A stretch of 42,684 bases of DNA, taken from NCBI GenBank assembly GCA_034431315.1, contig DAOUDK010000031.1, positions 1-42,684 of the forward strand. Direction: 5' to 3'. Under the pieces are notes generated by a model. The model had not been told where the DNA came from, did no database searches, and worked only from the letters and a program-made list of their open reading frames with translations. Both the position numbers and the translations under genes were made by a program. Position 1 is the first letter of the stretch. Each line of letters opens with the position of its first letter. Source of the stretch: JAUWOY01 sp034431315 (GTDB taxonomy: Bacteria > Chloroflexota > Anaerolineae > VGOG01). Below, piece by piece: positions 6,833 through 15,445 of this stretch.

Positions 6833-9800
6833 CTATCCTCCCACCGCCTCCGGGCGCAGCGTCAGCATCTCCCGCAGCTTATCGGTGGAGAGTTCCGTCA
6901 GCCAGCTCTCGTCGGCGGTGACGATGCTTTCGGCCAGGGCCTTCTTGCTCTCGATGAGGGCGTCAATGTTCTCCTCCACCGTGCCGATGCACAGGAACTT
7001 GTGCACCTGCACGTTGCGCGTCTGGCCGATGCGGTAGGCGCGGTCCGTGGCCTGATCCTCCACGGCTGGATTCCACCAGCGGTCGAAGTGGAAGACGTGG
7101 TTGGCGGCGGTGAGGTTCAGGCCCAGGCCGCCCGCCTTTAGCGACAGGACGAAGAACGGCGGTGCGTGCCCGTCGCTCTGGAAGCGCTCAATCATGCGCT
7201 CTCGCTTCTTGCGGGGCGTCCCGCCGTGCAGGAAGAGCACCTCCCGGCCAAAGGTTTCCTGCAGGTAGCTCTTCAGCATCTTCCCCATGGCGGCGAACTG
7301 GGTGAAGATCAGCGCGCGGTCGTCCACGGCCAGCGCTTCTCCCAGCATCTCCGTCAGGCGGGCCAGCTTGCCGCTGCGGTCGGGTAGCTCCGAACCGTCG
7401 CCCAGGAATTGGGCCGGATGGTTGCAGATCTGCTTCAGCTTGAGAATGGTGCTCAACACGATGCCCTTGCGCTGGATGCCCTCGCTCTCTTCGATCTGGG
7501 TGAGAGAATCCTGCACCGCAGCCTCGTACAGGGTGGCCTGCTCCGGCGTCAGGTTGCAGTAGACCTTCATCTCCAGCTTTTCGGGCAGATCCTGAATAAT
7601 GGTGGGGTCCGACTTGAGCCGCCGCAGGATGAAGGGGCCCACCAACTGCCGCAGCCGCTGCGTGGCCAGTGGGTCGCGGTAGCGCTCGATGGGCAGGGCG
7701 AACTCGGTCCGGAAGCGCTTCTGCGAACCCAGGTAGCCCGGATTCAGGAAGTGCATGATTGACCACAGCTCGGAGAGGCGGTTCTCCACTGGTGTGCCGG
7801 TGAGGGCCAGGCGGAAGTCAGCCGGGAGGCGACGCACGGCCTGGGTCTGCTTGGCCGCCGGGTTCTTGATTTTCTGCGCCTCGTCCAGGATGACCTCGCT
7901 CCAATGAATCTGAGACAGCAGGTCAGCGTCGCGGCGCACCAGGCCGTAGCTGGTGATGATCACGTCGTGCTCTTGAGCCTGATCCAGGAAATCCTGACCA
8001 CTTGCCCGGTCGGCCCCGTGATGAAGCAGAGGGCGCAGGTCGGGGGCGAAGCGCTCGATTTCCCGTTGCCAGTTGCCCGCCACCGAAGTGGGACAAACGA
8101 CCAGGGCCGGCGACACCTGCCCACTGTGCTTGCGGTCGTGCAAGAAGAGGGCAATGGCCTGGATCGTTTTGCCCAGACCCATGTCGTCTGCCAGGCACGC
8201 GCCCAGTCCCCAGCGGCGCATGAAGGTCAGCCAGGAGAAACCCCGCCGCTGGTAGGGGCGCAGTTCCCCCGCCAGGCTGGCCGGCTGGGGTAGCTCCTCG
8301 AGCCGCTCGCCCTCCTTCAACTGCTCCAGCAGGTCGCTCATCCAGCCGGTGACCTCCACCTCCTCCACCGGCAGGCCCTCCACCTCGCCCTCGCCGCTCA
8401 GCTCCCACAGCAGCGCGTCCAACACGCTCATCTGCGTTTCCGCCTGGCGCTTCTTCCAGAAACGGATGGCGGCCTCAATCTCCTCAGGATTAAGGGCCAC
8501 CCACTGACCCCGCACCTGCACCAGCGGCATCTTGAGCCGCGCCAGGGCCTCAAACTCCTCCCGCGTCAGCGTTTGGTCTCCCAGGACGATCTCCCATTGG
8601 TAGTTGACCAGTTTATCCAGGCTGAGGATGCCGCTGGACACGCTCGGCGGGCTGGAAGAACTGTTCACTTTCAGGCGTGCGCCCAAACGGCTGCCTCGTT
8701 TGTTCCACCACGGCGGCACCAACACGCCGAAGCCGCTCTGTTCCAATAGCGGGGCCGCCTCGCGCAGGAAAGTATAAGCCTCGTCGGTGCGCAGGTTAGC
8801 TTTCGTGGGACGGCGCTGGTGGAGGCTGCGCTCCAGCGGACGGAAGATGTTGGAGGCATACCCCAGGGCCGTCAGCAACCGCTCCTGCGGCTCCTCGAAG
8901 CGTCGGTTCAGATAGGTGAGAGCCTTGCCCCGCGCCTTCCACACCGTCTCGGCAGGCACTAGCAGGCTGGGGTCGTCGCTGGCCTGAAGGAGGAAGTCAA
9001 GCGGCCATGCTTCTTCTGCCGTCTCGGGCACCCCCAGGCGCAGGCAGACCCGGAAGGCGGCGTCGCCGGCCACGTGCAACTGGCGCACCCACGTCTTGTG
9101 CGCCCTGGCCAGAGTGCTGAGGGCGAAGTACGGCCCTTCGACGACAGGGTCAGCGGCGAAGAGGGCGTTGAGCCAGGCCACAGCCACGTCGTCACCCCGC
9201 ATGGGATGCCAGGCCACGCCCCACCACTCGCGCACGGCGGCGTCCACGACGGTGGTCAGGAAGTCCTCCAGCAGGCGGTGAGCAGGGGCGGCATCGGGCT
9301 CGCCTTTCAGCTCTGGCGGCAGGCAGGCCCGGGCCGCTGGCGGCATGGATCCCAGCAGTTGGGCCAATCGGCTGGCGTCTTGCGGCCGGTCGAAAACGGG
9401 ACGCCAGCGGGCCTGGAAACTCTGAGTGCCAACCTGCTCAACGGCCGGGATGTAGCGCTGGGCTGCCAGCAGTTCCAGGGCAAAGCGGGCTACGGTGCTC
9501 CAGAAGGCCAGGTCGTCACCCAAAACCAGATGCGGGGGCAGCTCCTCTGGCGCAGGCAAGGCGGTGAGCAGGTGCAGGGCATCCGTGGCCCCCAGGGTCA
9601 GGCCCTCCAGCTTGAAGCGGCGCAGACCTGTTGGCGTCGCCTCGGCCAGTTTATCCCAGTCGTGGACCAGGCGCGGGGAAGGAAGCGGCAGGTCCCCGGC
9701 CGCTGGCAGCAGGGCGTGGAAGCGTGTCGTGGCCGGGGCATCGGGGAGGGGGGCCAGGGAGGCCAGAGCTTGCTGCACCGTCTCCGGGGGAGCGGCGAAG

Positions 9801-9934
9801 GGGTGAGGAAGGACGCGGGGCTTGCGTCCCCGGGGCCGACGCAGCTTGTCTTCAGAGGTCTCGGCCCACAGCAGGAAGCGGCCGGGCTCTACAGGTTGGG
9901 TGGGTAGCAACCAGCTACCGTGTAGGATCAACAT
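6833..9934 (-). CDS. SNF2-family DEAD/DEAH-box helicase/ATPase
   Basis: This 1033-residue protein has a complete SNF2 motor in its C-terminal half. Walker A is LADDMGLGKT (583-590), motif II is DEAQ (684-687), motif III is LTGTP (711-715), and the second RecA lobe contains SLKAGGLGLNLTAANHV and the arginine-finger region ATDRAYRIGQT near 965. The first 550 residues form the bacterial SNF2-associated N-terminal region (DUF3670-like). There is no fused SWIM domain; that function is supplied by the next gene. The ATG at 9932-9934 is preceded by GGAGATGA and by a likely promoter at 9969-9997. It heads the operon SNF2 - SWIM - RNase-H-fold nuclease. Predicted to translocate on double-stranded DNA or remodel protein-DNA complexes; the physiological role in bacteria is unclear. 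Confidence 0.92.
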   Translation of the reverse strand: MLILHGSWLLPTQPVEPGRFLLWAETSEDKLRRPRGRKPRVLPHPFAAPPETVQQALASLAPLPDAPATTRFHALLPAAGDLPLPSPRLVHDWDKLAEATPTGLRRFKLEGLTLGATDALHLLTALPAPEELPPHLVLGDDLAFWSTVARFALELLAAQRYIPAVEQVGTQSFQARWRPVFDRPQDASRLAQLLGSMPPAARACLPPELKGEPDAAPAHRLLEDFLTTVVDAAVREWWGVAWHPMRGDDVAVAWLNALFAADPVVEGPYFALSTLARAHKTWVRQLHVAGDAAFRVCLRLGVPETAEEAWPLDFLLQASDDPSLLVPAETVWKARGKALTYLNRRFEEPQERLLTALGYASNIFRPLERSLHQRRPTKANLRTDEAYTFLREAAPLLEQSGFGVLVPPWWNKRGSRLGARLKVNSSSSPPSVSSGILSLDKLVNYQWEIVLGDQTLTREEFEALARLKMPLVQVRGQWVALNPEEIEAAIRFWKKRQAETQMSVLDALLWELSGEGEVEGLPVEEVEVTGWMSDLLEQLKEGERLEELPQPASLAGELRPYQRRGFSWLTFMRRWGLGACLADDMGLGKTIQAIALFLHDRKHSGQVSPALVVCPTSVAGNWQREIERFAPDLRPLLHHGADRASGQDFLDQAQEHDVIITSYGLVRRDADLLSQIHWSEVILDEAQKIKNPAAKQTQAVRRLPADFRLALTGTPVENRLSELWSIMHFLNPGYLGSQKRFRTEFALPIERYRDPLATQRLRQLVGPFILRRLKSDPTIIQDLPEKLEMKVYCNLTPEQATLYEAAVQDSLTQIEESEGIQRKGIVLSTILKLKQICNHPAQFLGDGSELPDRSGKLARLTEMLGEALAVDDRALIFTQFAAMGKMLKSYLQETFGREVLFLHGGTPRKKRERMIERFQSDGHAPPFFVLSLKAGGLGLNLTAANHVFHFDRWWNPAVEDQATDRAYRIGQTRNVQVHKFLCIGTVEENIDALIESKKALAESIVTADESWLTELSTDKLREMLTLRPEAVGG

Positions 9935-9968
9935 CAGTATTCATCTCCATAAAGTAAGATTGAACATA

Positions 9969-9997
9969 ATTATACTCCAGGCTCAACAAAAGTGCAA
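9969..9997 (-). promoter_or_regulatory. Predicted sigma-70 promoter of the SNF2 operon
   Basis: On the minus strand TTGCAC and a perfect TATAAT (plus-strand 9969-9974) are separated by 17 bases, about 35 bases before the SNF2 start codon. The -35 box is weak (three of six consensus bases), so confidence rests on the -10 box and position. Confidence 0.5.
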
Positions 9998-10258
9998 GGG
10001 AAGATGGGGGAGATTGGAGATTGGAGATTGGAGGTTGGATATTGGATATTGGATATTGGATATTGGGTATTGGAGATTGGGGTTTGTCTTTTTCTTCCCC
10101 TGGTAGTATAATACCGTCCAGACTACATCGGATTGAGAAAGGCTTGTCCTGAGCTTGCCGAAGGGAATGGATTTTTGGCCAGGAGTTCTGAAGCAGGGCT
10201 CACTCGTGGCAATTTGTCAAGGTCAACTCTCGATTTGTGAACCAGCCGATTTTTGCTC
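9998..10258. other. Intergenic region with no gene
   Basis: The divergent spacer between the SNF2 operon and aspS holds no convincing gene. It contains the ATATTGG array (10011-10083) and, near 10140-10165, a CTTGTCCTGAGCTTGCCGAA-like segment of a kind I recognise as a dispersed intergenic repeat in metagenomic genomes. The minus-strand frame 10123-10383 lies across this segment and the palindrome at 10259-10415 and is not a gene. Confidence 0.6.
10011..10083. repeat. Tandem array of ATTGGA words
   Basis: About nine tandem copies of 7-8 base words (GGAGATTGGA, TATTGGA) run without interruption. Unlike most word arrays in this window it is directional, not palindromic. It is not a CRISPR array because there are no spacers. 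Confidence 0.85.
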
Positions 10259-10415
10259 TTAGGGTCCGTAAAAGAATAACTTCCCGACACGATGTCATTG
10301 CGAGCGTTTTTTTGCGAAGCAATCCCCACGTTTGTCCAGGAAGGAGATTGCTTCGTCGCAAAAAGCGCTCCTCGCAATGACACGATTGGGGAACTTATTT
10401 ATTTACAGGCCCTTA
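10259..10415. repeat. MITE-like palindromic element of about 155 bp
   Basis: The two halves are near-complete reverse complements. The outer arms read AGGGTCCGTAAA... on the left and, reverse-complemented, AGGGCCTGTAAA... on the right. The inner arms share GTCATTGCGAG and GCGAAGCAATC-type sequence. The whole could fold into one long hairpin or represent a non-autonomous transposable element with sub-terminal palindromes. It carries no coding frame. It lies about 75 bp upstream of aspS, so it may also influence that promoter. Confidence 0.7.
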
Positions 10416-10492
10416 ATCCGTTGCTTTCTAAATCCGTTGTAGTGTTTTGGCAGATGTAACGGTGTCAAAGCAGGAACAGAAAGGGATACGCT

Positions 10493-12277
<1,785 letters not shown>

Positions 12278-12324
12278 AATTTTAAGAAATGGCTTTCAAC
12301 CGCTTGATAACGGCTAGCTTGAAT

Positions 12325-12353
12325 TTGCCTTTTTTTAGATTTTGTGGTAATAT
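12325..12353 (+). promoter_or_regulatory. Predicted promoter upstream of mgsA leader
   Basis: TTGCCT and TAATAT are separated by 17 bases. The same TTTGCCTTTTT context forms the -35 region of the promoter at 20186-20214. Transcription would start near 12360 and give a leader of about 240 nt before mgsA. Confidence 0.5.
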
Positions 12354-12359
12354 ACTGGT

Positions 12360-12580
12360 GGTAAATACCCTGCTATGCTCGTGATGCGTAGCGAGAGTTT
12401 TGAGCCAACACTTAAAATAAAGGGGATTGATCTCTAGAGGGGATGCGTTAGCCAGAATAGGTGAGGCAGAACCAATAGGTAGATCCCCACCTGCAAAAGC
12501 AGGTTCAAGACACTGGTACCACACGGCATAGCGGGGATTTTTGAAAAAGAACCACCAGGGTGAAGCCTGGTGGTATTTTT
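12360..12580 (+). promoter_or_regulatory. Candidate structured leader RNA (attenuator) of mgsA
   Basis: The long 5' leader of mgsA contains several strong helices. GGGGAT (near 12439) can pair with ATCCCC (12483-12488), ACCTGC-AAAA-GCAGGT is a perfect hairpin at about 12489-12504, and an intrinsic terminator closes the leader at 12551-12580. TACCAC at 12517-12522 is complementary to GTGGTA at 12570-12575 inside the terminator's right arm, which would give a mutually exclusive antiterminator. The TGGTACC core resembles the T-box UGGNACC bulge, but I find no stem I, so a T-box is not supported. This fits a transcription-attenuation riboswitch of a class I cannot name. Confidence 0.4.
12551..12580 (+). 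terminator. Intrinsic terminator immediately upstream of mgsA ribosome site
   Basis: A perfect 9 bp stem (ACCACCAGG / CCTGGTGGT) with a 6-base loop is followed by ATTTTT. It ends two to three bases before the GGGAGG ribosome site of mgsA. That position suggests conditional termination rather than the end of a transcript. Confidence 0.85.
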
Positions 12581-12597
12581 ATGGGAGGGTCGCGAGT

Positions 12598-12966
12598 ATG
12601 AAAACCATAGCTCTGGTCGCGCACGATGGCAAGAAGGCCGATCTGGTGGCCTTTGCTACTTTCAATCGCGAGAAACTGGCAGAGTACCACCTGGTAGCCA
12701 CAGGCACCACCGGCAAACTCTTGCAGGAGAAAGTGGGCTTGGAGGTGGAGTGCGTTCTATCAGGGCCGTACGGGGGTGATGCTCAGATCGCCGCCCGCGT
12801 AGCTGAGGGGGCCATAGATGGCGTTTTCTTTTTGGTAGATCCCCTGGATAAACATCCCCATGACCCTGACATTCAGACCCTCCTGCGGGCTTGCAATGTG
12901 CATAACGTGCCCATCGCCACTAACATTGCCACCGCCGACCTGATCATTTCTAACGATGCCTTGTGA
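12598..12966 (+). CDS. mgsA: Methylglyoxal synthase
   Basis: This 122-residue enzyme should convert dihydroxyacetone phosphate to methylglyoxal and phosphate, a bypass of lower glycolysis used when phosphate is low or sugar phosphates build up. The start is ATG 12598 (MKTIALVAHDG), preceded by GGGAGG. Catalytic residues can be matched to the E. coli enzyme: D61 in SGPYGGD (E. coli D71), D81 (D91), H88 (H98) and D91 (D101) in DPLDKHPHDPD. The phosphate-binding GTTGKL lies near 36-41. The protein ends at IISNDAL, about 20 residues earlier than the E. coli enzyme. An intrinsic terminator directly upstream implies attenuation control. A partial duplicate of its last codons lies at 13041-13068. 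Confidence 0.93.
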   Translation: MKTIALVAHDGKKADLVAFATFNREKLAEYHLVATGTTGKLLQEKVGLEVECVLSGPYGGDAQIAARVAEGAIDGVFFLVDPLDKHPHDPDIQTLLRACNVHNVPIATNIATADLIISNDAL

Positions 12967-12975
12967 ACTGTGATG

Positions 12976-13028
12976 GCCGAGGGTCTCCCGATCGAGTTCT
13001 GCCCTGCCTCGGTCAGGAGACCTTCGGC
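12976..13028. repeat. Inverted repeat (GCCGARGGTCTCC family) after mgsA
   Basis: The left arm (12976-12996) and right arm (13008-13028) are 21-base imperfect reverse complements with an 11-base loop. No T-run follows, so it is not a typical terminator. The reverse complement of the right arm matches ileS at 20081-20100 in 19 of 20 bases. The element is bracketed by a 28-base imperfect direct repeat (12949-12977 and 13041-13068) that includes the end of mgsA. Confidence 0.75.
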
Positions 13029-13082
13029 GATCAAGGATTTGTAACGATGTCTTATGAACGAGTGTGGCATTAGGAGGTGTAC

Positions 13083-13916
13083 ATGCTTAGAGAGCGGGTT
13101 GCCGACGACATCTACGTCTTCACCAGCGATCTGTACGTTAAGGTAACGGCTGGAGTCATCTTCACCTCGCAAGGGGTGGTCGTTATTGATACCCTGCTCT
13201 TTCCTCAGGAAACAAGCGAGCTTGTGGACCTCGTGCGACGAAAGACCAAAAACGGGGTGTGCTATGTGATCAATACTCATTCTCACTCCGATCACCTCTA
13301 CGGCACTTATCTTTTTGATGGAGCCGAAGTGATAGGCCACGAGCTCTGCCGCCAGGCTCTACAAAAGCATGGTGAGAAAGATCTGGATGAAGCCAAGGGC
13401 CGAATCCCTGAGCTGGCCGAGGTGCAACTGCGTCTGCCCTCCGTTACCTTCAACGAGGAGTTGACCCTCCGACTGGGCAACAAGACCCTGCGGTTGATGC
13501 ACACGCCAGGCACCACGCCCGATTCGATAGCGGTCTACGTGAGAGAGGACAAAGTGCTCTTTGCTGGCGACACCATTATGCCTGTGCCCTACATAGTGGA
13601 TGGTGATCGCTTGGAGTTGAGGGAATCCTTGCGAGCCATCAGCAAGCTGATCCTGGATAACATTGTGCAGGGACACGGCGGGGTGCTACTGCGAGGCGAG
13701 GTCAAGGAGACCCTGAGGAGCAGCATCGCTTATCTGGATACTATCTACGAAAAAGTGCAGGAGAAGGTAGAGGCCGGGGCGCCACGGGATGAACTCAGGC
13801 GGATAGGCATCGAGAGTTGTGGTAAGTCCCGCATCCCCCTTGACGGCTTGGTGCAGGACTTGCACCAGGCTAACTTGGAGTCGCTCTACGACCAGTTGAT
13901 TTCTGGGGAGAAATGA
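13083..13916 (+). CDS. MBL-fold metallo-hydrolase
   Basis: This 277-residue protein has the metallo-beta-lactamase fold. The metal-binding HxHxDH motif is THSHSDH (H66, H68, D70, H71). Further ligands are the His in MHTPGTTPDS, the Asp in LFAGDTIMP and the His in VQGHGG. The start is ATG 13083 behind AGGAGG (13072-13077). No signal peptide is seen, so it should be cytoplasmic. The subfamily resembles glyoxalase-II-like and quinoprotein-relay-type hydrolases; the substrate cannot be read from sequence. Lying beside mgsA it could act in methylglyoxal detoxification (a glyoxalase II role), but no glyoxalase I gene is present here, so this is only a hint from context. The next gene starts 9 bp downstream. 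Confidence 0.85.
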   Translation: MLRERVADDIYVFTSDLYVKVTAGVIFTSQGVVVIDTLLFPQETSELVDLVRRKTKNGVCYVINTHSHSDHLYGTYLFDGAEVIGHELCRQALQKHGEKDLDEAKGRIPELAEVQLRLPSVTFNEELTLRLGNKTLRLMHTPGTTPDSIAVYVREDKVLFAGDTIMPVPYIVDGDRLELRESLRAISKLILDNIVQGHGGVLLRGEVKETLRSSIAYLDTIYEKVQEKVEAGAPRDELRRIGIESCGKSRIPLDGLVQDLHQANLESLYDQLISGEK

Positions 13917-13925
13917 GGGTCAGCG

Positions 13926-14519
13926 ATGAAGGCCGTGGACGAGATTCTAGCAGCTATTTCTGCCTTGAGCGAGGCGGAGAAGAGAGAGCTTTTGGAGAAG
14001 CTTTCCATCATGGAAGAATCCAAGGATCCGGGCGGGCTGTCTAAAGCTCGCAAACCCGCGTTGGTCTTCGATGCTGGTCAGTTAGAGGGCCAGCCCGATT
14101 ATGTTTTGGTCTTCGATGGGGGGAGTCTGGGCAACCCAGGCCCAGGCTATGGCAGCTATGCCTTGATCGGAGCCAGCGATGGCAAGACTTCGGCGAGCTC
14201 AGTCGAGCCGGAGCGGCTGGTGCGGCTCGATTTCGGCGGGGAGATGACCAACAACGAGGCGGAGTACGACACGCTGATCGCTGGCCTGAGTGACCTGATC
14301 CAGAGGCTGACGGATGCGAATCAGAGCCCCTCGGAATTCTCCATCGAAGTGAGGGGCGATAGCAGCCTGGCCATCAACCAGGTCAGCGGGGTCTGGAAGG
14401 CCAGAGATGAGCGCATGAGGGCCCGCCGCAATCAGGTGCGGGAGCTGCTGGGTCGTTTTGCCGCTTCCCGGCTGGTGCTTCAGCCCCGCCAGGAGAGCGT
14501 GAGGATATTGGGGCATTAA
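13926..14519 (+). CDS. RNase HI-like (reverse transcriptase-like) protein
   Basis: This is a 197-residue protein whose C-terminal two thirds match the RNase HI fold. VFDGGSLGNPGPG carries D64, TNNEAEYDTL carries E111, and VRGDSSLAINQVSG carries D145. These three form the usual acidic triad for RNA-DNA hybrid cleavage. The first 60 residues are a helical extension (LSEAEKRELLEKL) seen in some RNase H-like proteins. The usual C-terminal motif with the fourth Asp (NxxAD) is absent: the protein ends LQPRQESVRILGH. The frame runs cleanly to a stop one base before the next promoter, so this ending may be natural for the subfamily. It probably forms a unit with the MBL-fold gene 9 bp upstream. Confidence 0.8.
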   Translation: MKAVDEILAAISALSEAEKRELLEKLSIMEESKDPGGLSKARKPALVFDAGQLEGQPDYVLVFDGGSLGNPGPGYGSYALIGASDGKTSASSVEPERLVRLDFGGEMTNNEAEYDTLIAGLSDLIQRLTDANQSPSEFSIEVRGDSSLAINQVSGVWKARDERMRARRNQVRELLGRFAASRLVLQPRQESVRILGH

Positions 14520-14520
14520 T

Positions 14521-14549
14521 TTGACAAATCGCCATTTCTGTGTTATATT
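14521..14549 (+). promoter_or_regulatory. Strong sigma-70 promoter of the ileS operon
   Basis: A perfect TTGACA -35 box (14521-14526), a 17-base spacer and TATATT (14544-14549) lie directly after the stop codon of the RNase HI-like gene. The expected start of transcription is near 14556, just before the T-box. Confidence 0.88.
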
Positions 14550-14667
14550 CTCCCAATAAGAGCGATGATGGAGACGAGTAGGTGAGGGGTAACGCTCAGC
14601 GAGTCCGGGTCAGGTGGGAGCCGGATGCGGGAATCTCGCCGAAAATCCCTCCGGAGCTGCCAGCCGA

Positions 14668-14728
14668 AAGCTCGTAACTTCGTAGGTTCGTAAACTCGTA
14701 GATTCGTGACGAATGTACGAAGCAAGTA
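14668..14728. repeat. CGTAGATTCGTAAA word repeat inside the T-box linker
   Basis: Words of the form CGTAACTTCGTAGGTTCGTA are reiterated and end in the reverse-complement words ACGAATGTACGAA. The same word family is inserted in the ileS coding sequence at 18950-19022, within the same operon. It sits between T-box stem I and the antiterminator, a region of variable length in T-boxes, so function may be tolerated. Confidence 0.75.
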
Positions 14729-14830
14729 GACCTGGCCGGGCTCGTCCTCCGTTACACGGACGGGGGTATGAAAACGTACCCCGCAAAGTGGGTGGCAACG
14801 CCAATTAGGGTGGTACCACGGGAGTCCAGG

Positions 14831-14859
14831 CTCTCGTCCCTTGGGGATGAGAGTTTTTT
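14831..14859 (+). terminator. T-box terminator
   Basis: The stem CTCTCGTCC / GGATGAGAG (9 bp with one G-U pair) and the tail TTTTTT form an intrinsic terminator. It competes with the T-box antiterminator just upstream and is followed within 10 bases by the GGGAG ribosome site of the GNAT gene. Confidence 0.9.
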
Positions 14860-14877
14860 GTTTATGGGAGAGCAGCT

Positions 14878-15351
14878 ATGGCGCAGGTGGTCATTCGTCA
14901 GGCAACTCGAGACGATGTCGGGGGAATCCTATCCCTCTGGGATGAGATGATGCAGTATCACGCTGCGCTGGATGAGCGGTTTCGGCCCGCGCCCGGTGGT
15001 GAGGAGCACTGGGCAAGGATCCTCCGCGATTGGCTTCGGGACGATGACGCCTGCGTCTTGGTCGCCGATGCCGAGGGGCAACTGGTGGGCTACATCATCG
15101 GTATGATGCGGGAGAATCCGCCCGTGCTCCTGCCGCCCACCTATGGCCTCGTCTCCGACATCTGCGTGGACCCGGCCTGGCGCCAGCAGGGCATTGGCCG
15201 TCGCCTCTTCGAGGCCCTGAAGGATTGGTTCAAAGAGAAGGAGCTTTTTACCGTCCAGCTCAATGTGGCCCACTTCAGCCCTGTCTCTCAGGCCTTCTGG
15301 CGGGCGGTGGGATGCGAAGACTACATGGATCGCCTGTGGTTTGGGCTTTAG
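14878..15351 (+). CDS. GNAT-family N-acetyltransferase
   Basis: This 157-residue protein has the GNAT fold. The acetyl-CoA pyrophosphate-binding motif A is VSDICVDPAWRQQGIGRRLF near residues 96-115, containing QQGIGR (the Q/RxxGxG/A motif). The N-terminus IRQATRDDVGGILSLWDEM is the usual beta1-alpha1. The C-terminus AFWRAVGCEDYMDRLW is typical motif B. The start ATG is preceded by GGGAG. It is the first gene after the isoleucine T-box, so it should be induced with ileS when Ile-tRNA is uncharged. Its acceptor is unknown. A link to tRNA biology is suggested by its neighbours (AlaX-like protein, IleRS), but ordinary small-molecule or protein acetylation is equally possible. Confidence 0.88.
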   Translation: MAQVVIRQATRDDVGGILSLWDEMMQYHAALDERFRPAPGGEEHWARILRDWLRDDDACVLVADAEGQLVGYIIGMMRENPPVLLPPTYGLVSDICVDPAWRQQGIGRRLFEALKDWFKEKELFTVQLNVAHFSPVSQAFWRAVGCEDYMDRLWFGL

Positions 15352-15374
15352 GAGCTCGCTCGGAAGTGCTCCAA

Positions 15375-15418
15375 GCGGACGCTAGTCCGCGTCGGTGGGG
15401 CGGTGGACTGGGGTCCAC
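15375..15418. repeat. Two small perfect hairpins
   Basis: GCGGAC-GCTA-GTCCGC (15375-15390) and GTGGAC-TGGG-GTCCAC (15403-15418) lie in the 94-base gap between the GNAT and AlaX-like genes. Neither has a T-run, so they are more likely dispersed palindromes or mRNA-processing sites than terminators. Confidence 0.55.
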
Positions 15419-15445
15419 TGTGAGTCCGAAAAACGGAGGTGAGTC

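Larger units (their letters stand above)
14556..14860 (+). promoter_or_regulatory. T-box riboswitch, isoleucine specifier (ATC)
   Basis: This leader has the T-box hallmarks. Stem I opens with GATGGAGACGAGTA (AGTA at 14577-14580), the distal loop segment contains GGTGGGAGCC, and the 3' side reads ATC-CCTCC-GGAG. The specifier is five bases before GGAG, which puts ATC (Ile) at 14645-14647. The antiterminator AGGGTGGTACCACG is at 14807-14820 with its TGGT tRNA-binding bulge, and the terminator is at 14831-14859. Uncharged tRNA-Ile should favour antitermination. The Ile specifier agrees with ileS as the target even though three other genes come first. The linker between stem I and the antiterminator has been expanded by a word repeat (14668-14728). 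Confidence 0.92.

Noticed and set aside
9074..9907. 277-codon plus-strand frame opposite the SNF2 gene
   Set aside because: Shadow of the SNF2 N-terminal region; Gly/Gln/Arg-rich composition and no motif.
10011..10083. Possible CRISPR array
   Set aside because: The units are 7-10 bases and contiguous, with no spacers or leader and no cas genes in the window.
10123..10383. 86-codon minus-strand frame upstream of aspS
   Set aside because: It lies across a MITE-like palindrome and a dispersed intergenic repeat; its translation reflects repeat words only.
12439..12530. Possible tRNA or T-box in the mgsA leader (GGTTCAAGAC and TGGTACC elements)
   Set aside because: No acceptor stem or cloverleaf can be formed, and no stem I with AGTA and specifier is present. 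Kept only as an unclassified structured leader.
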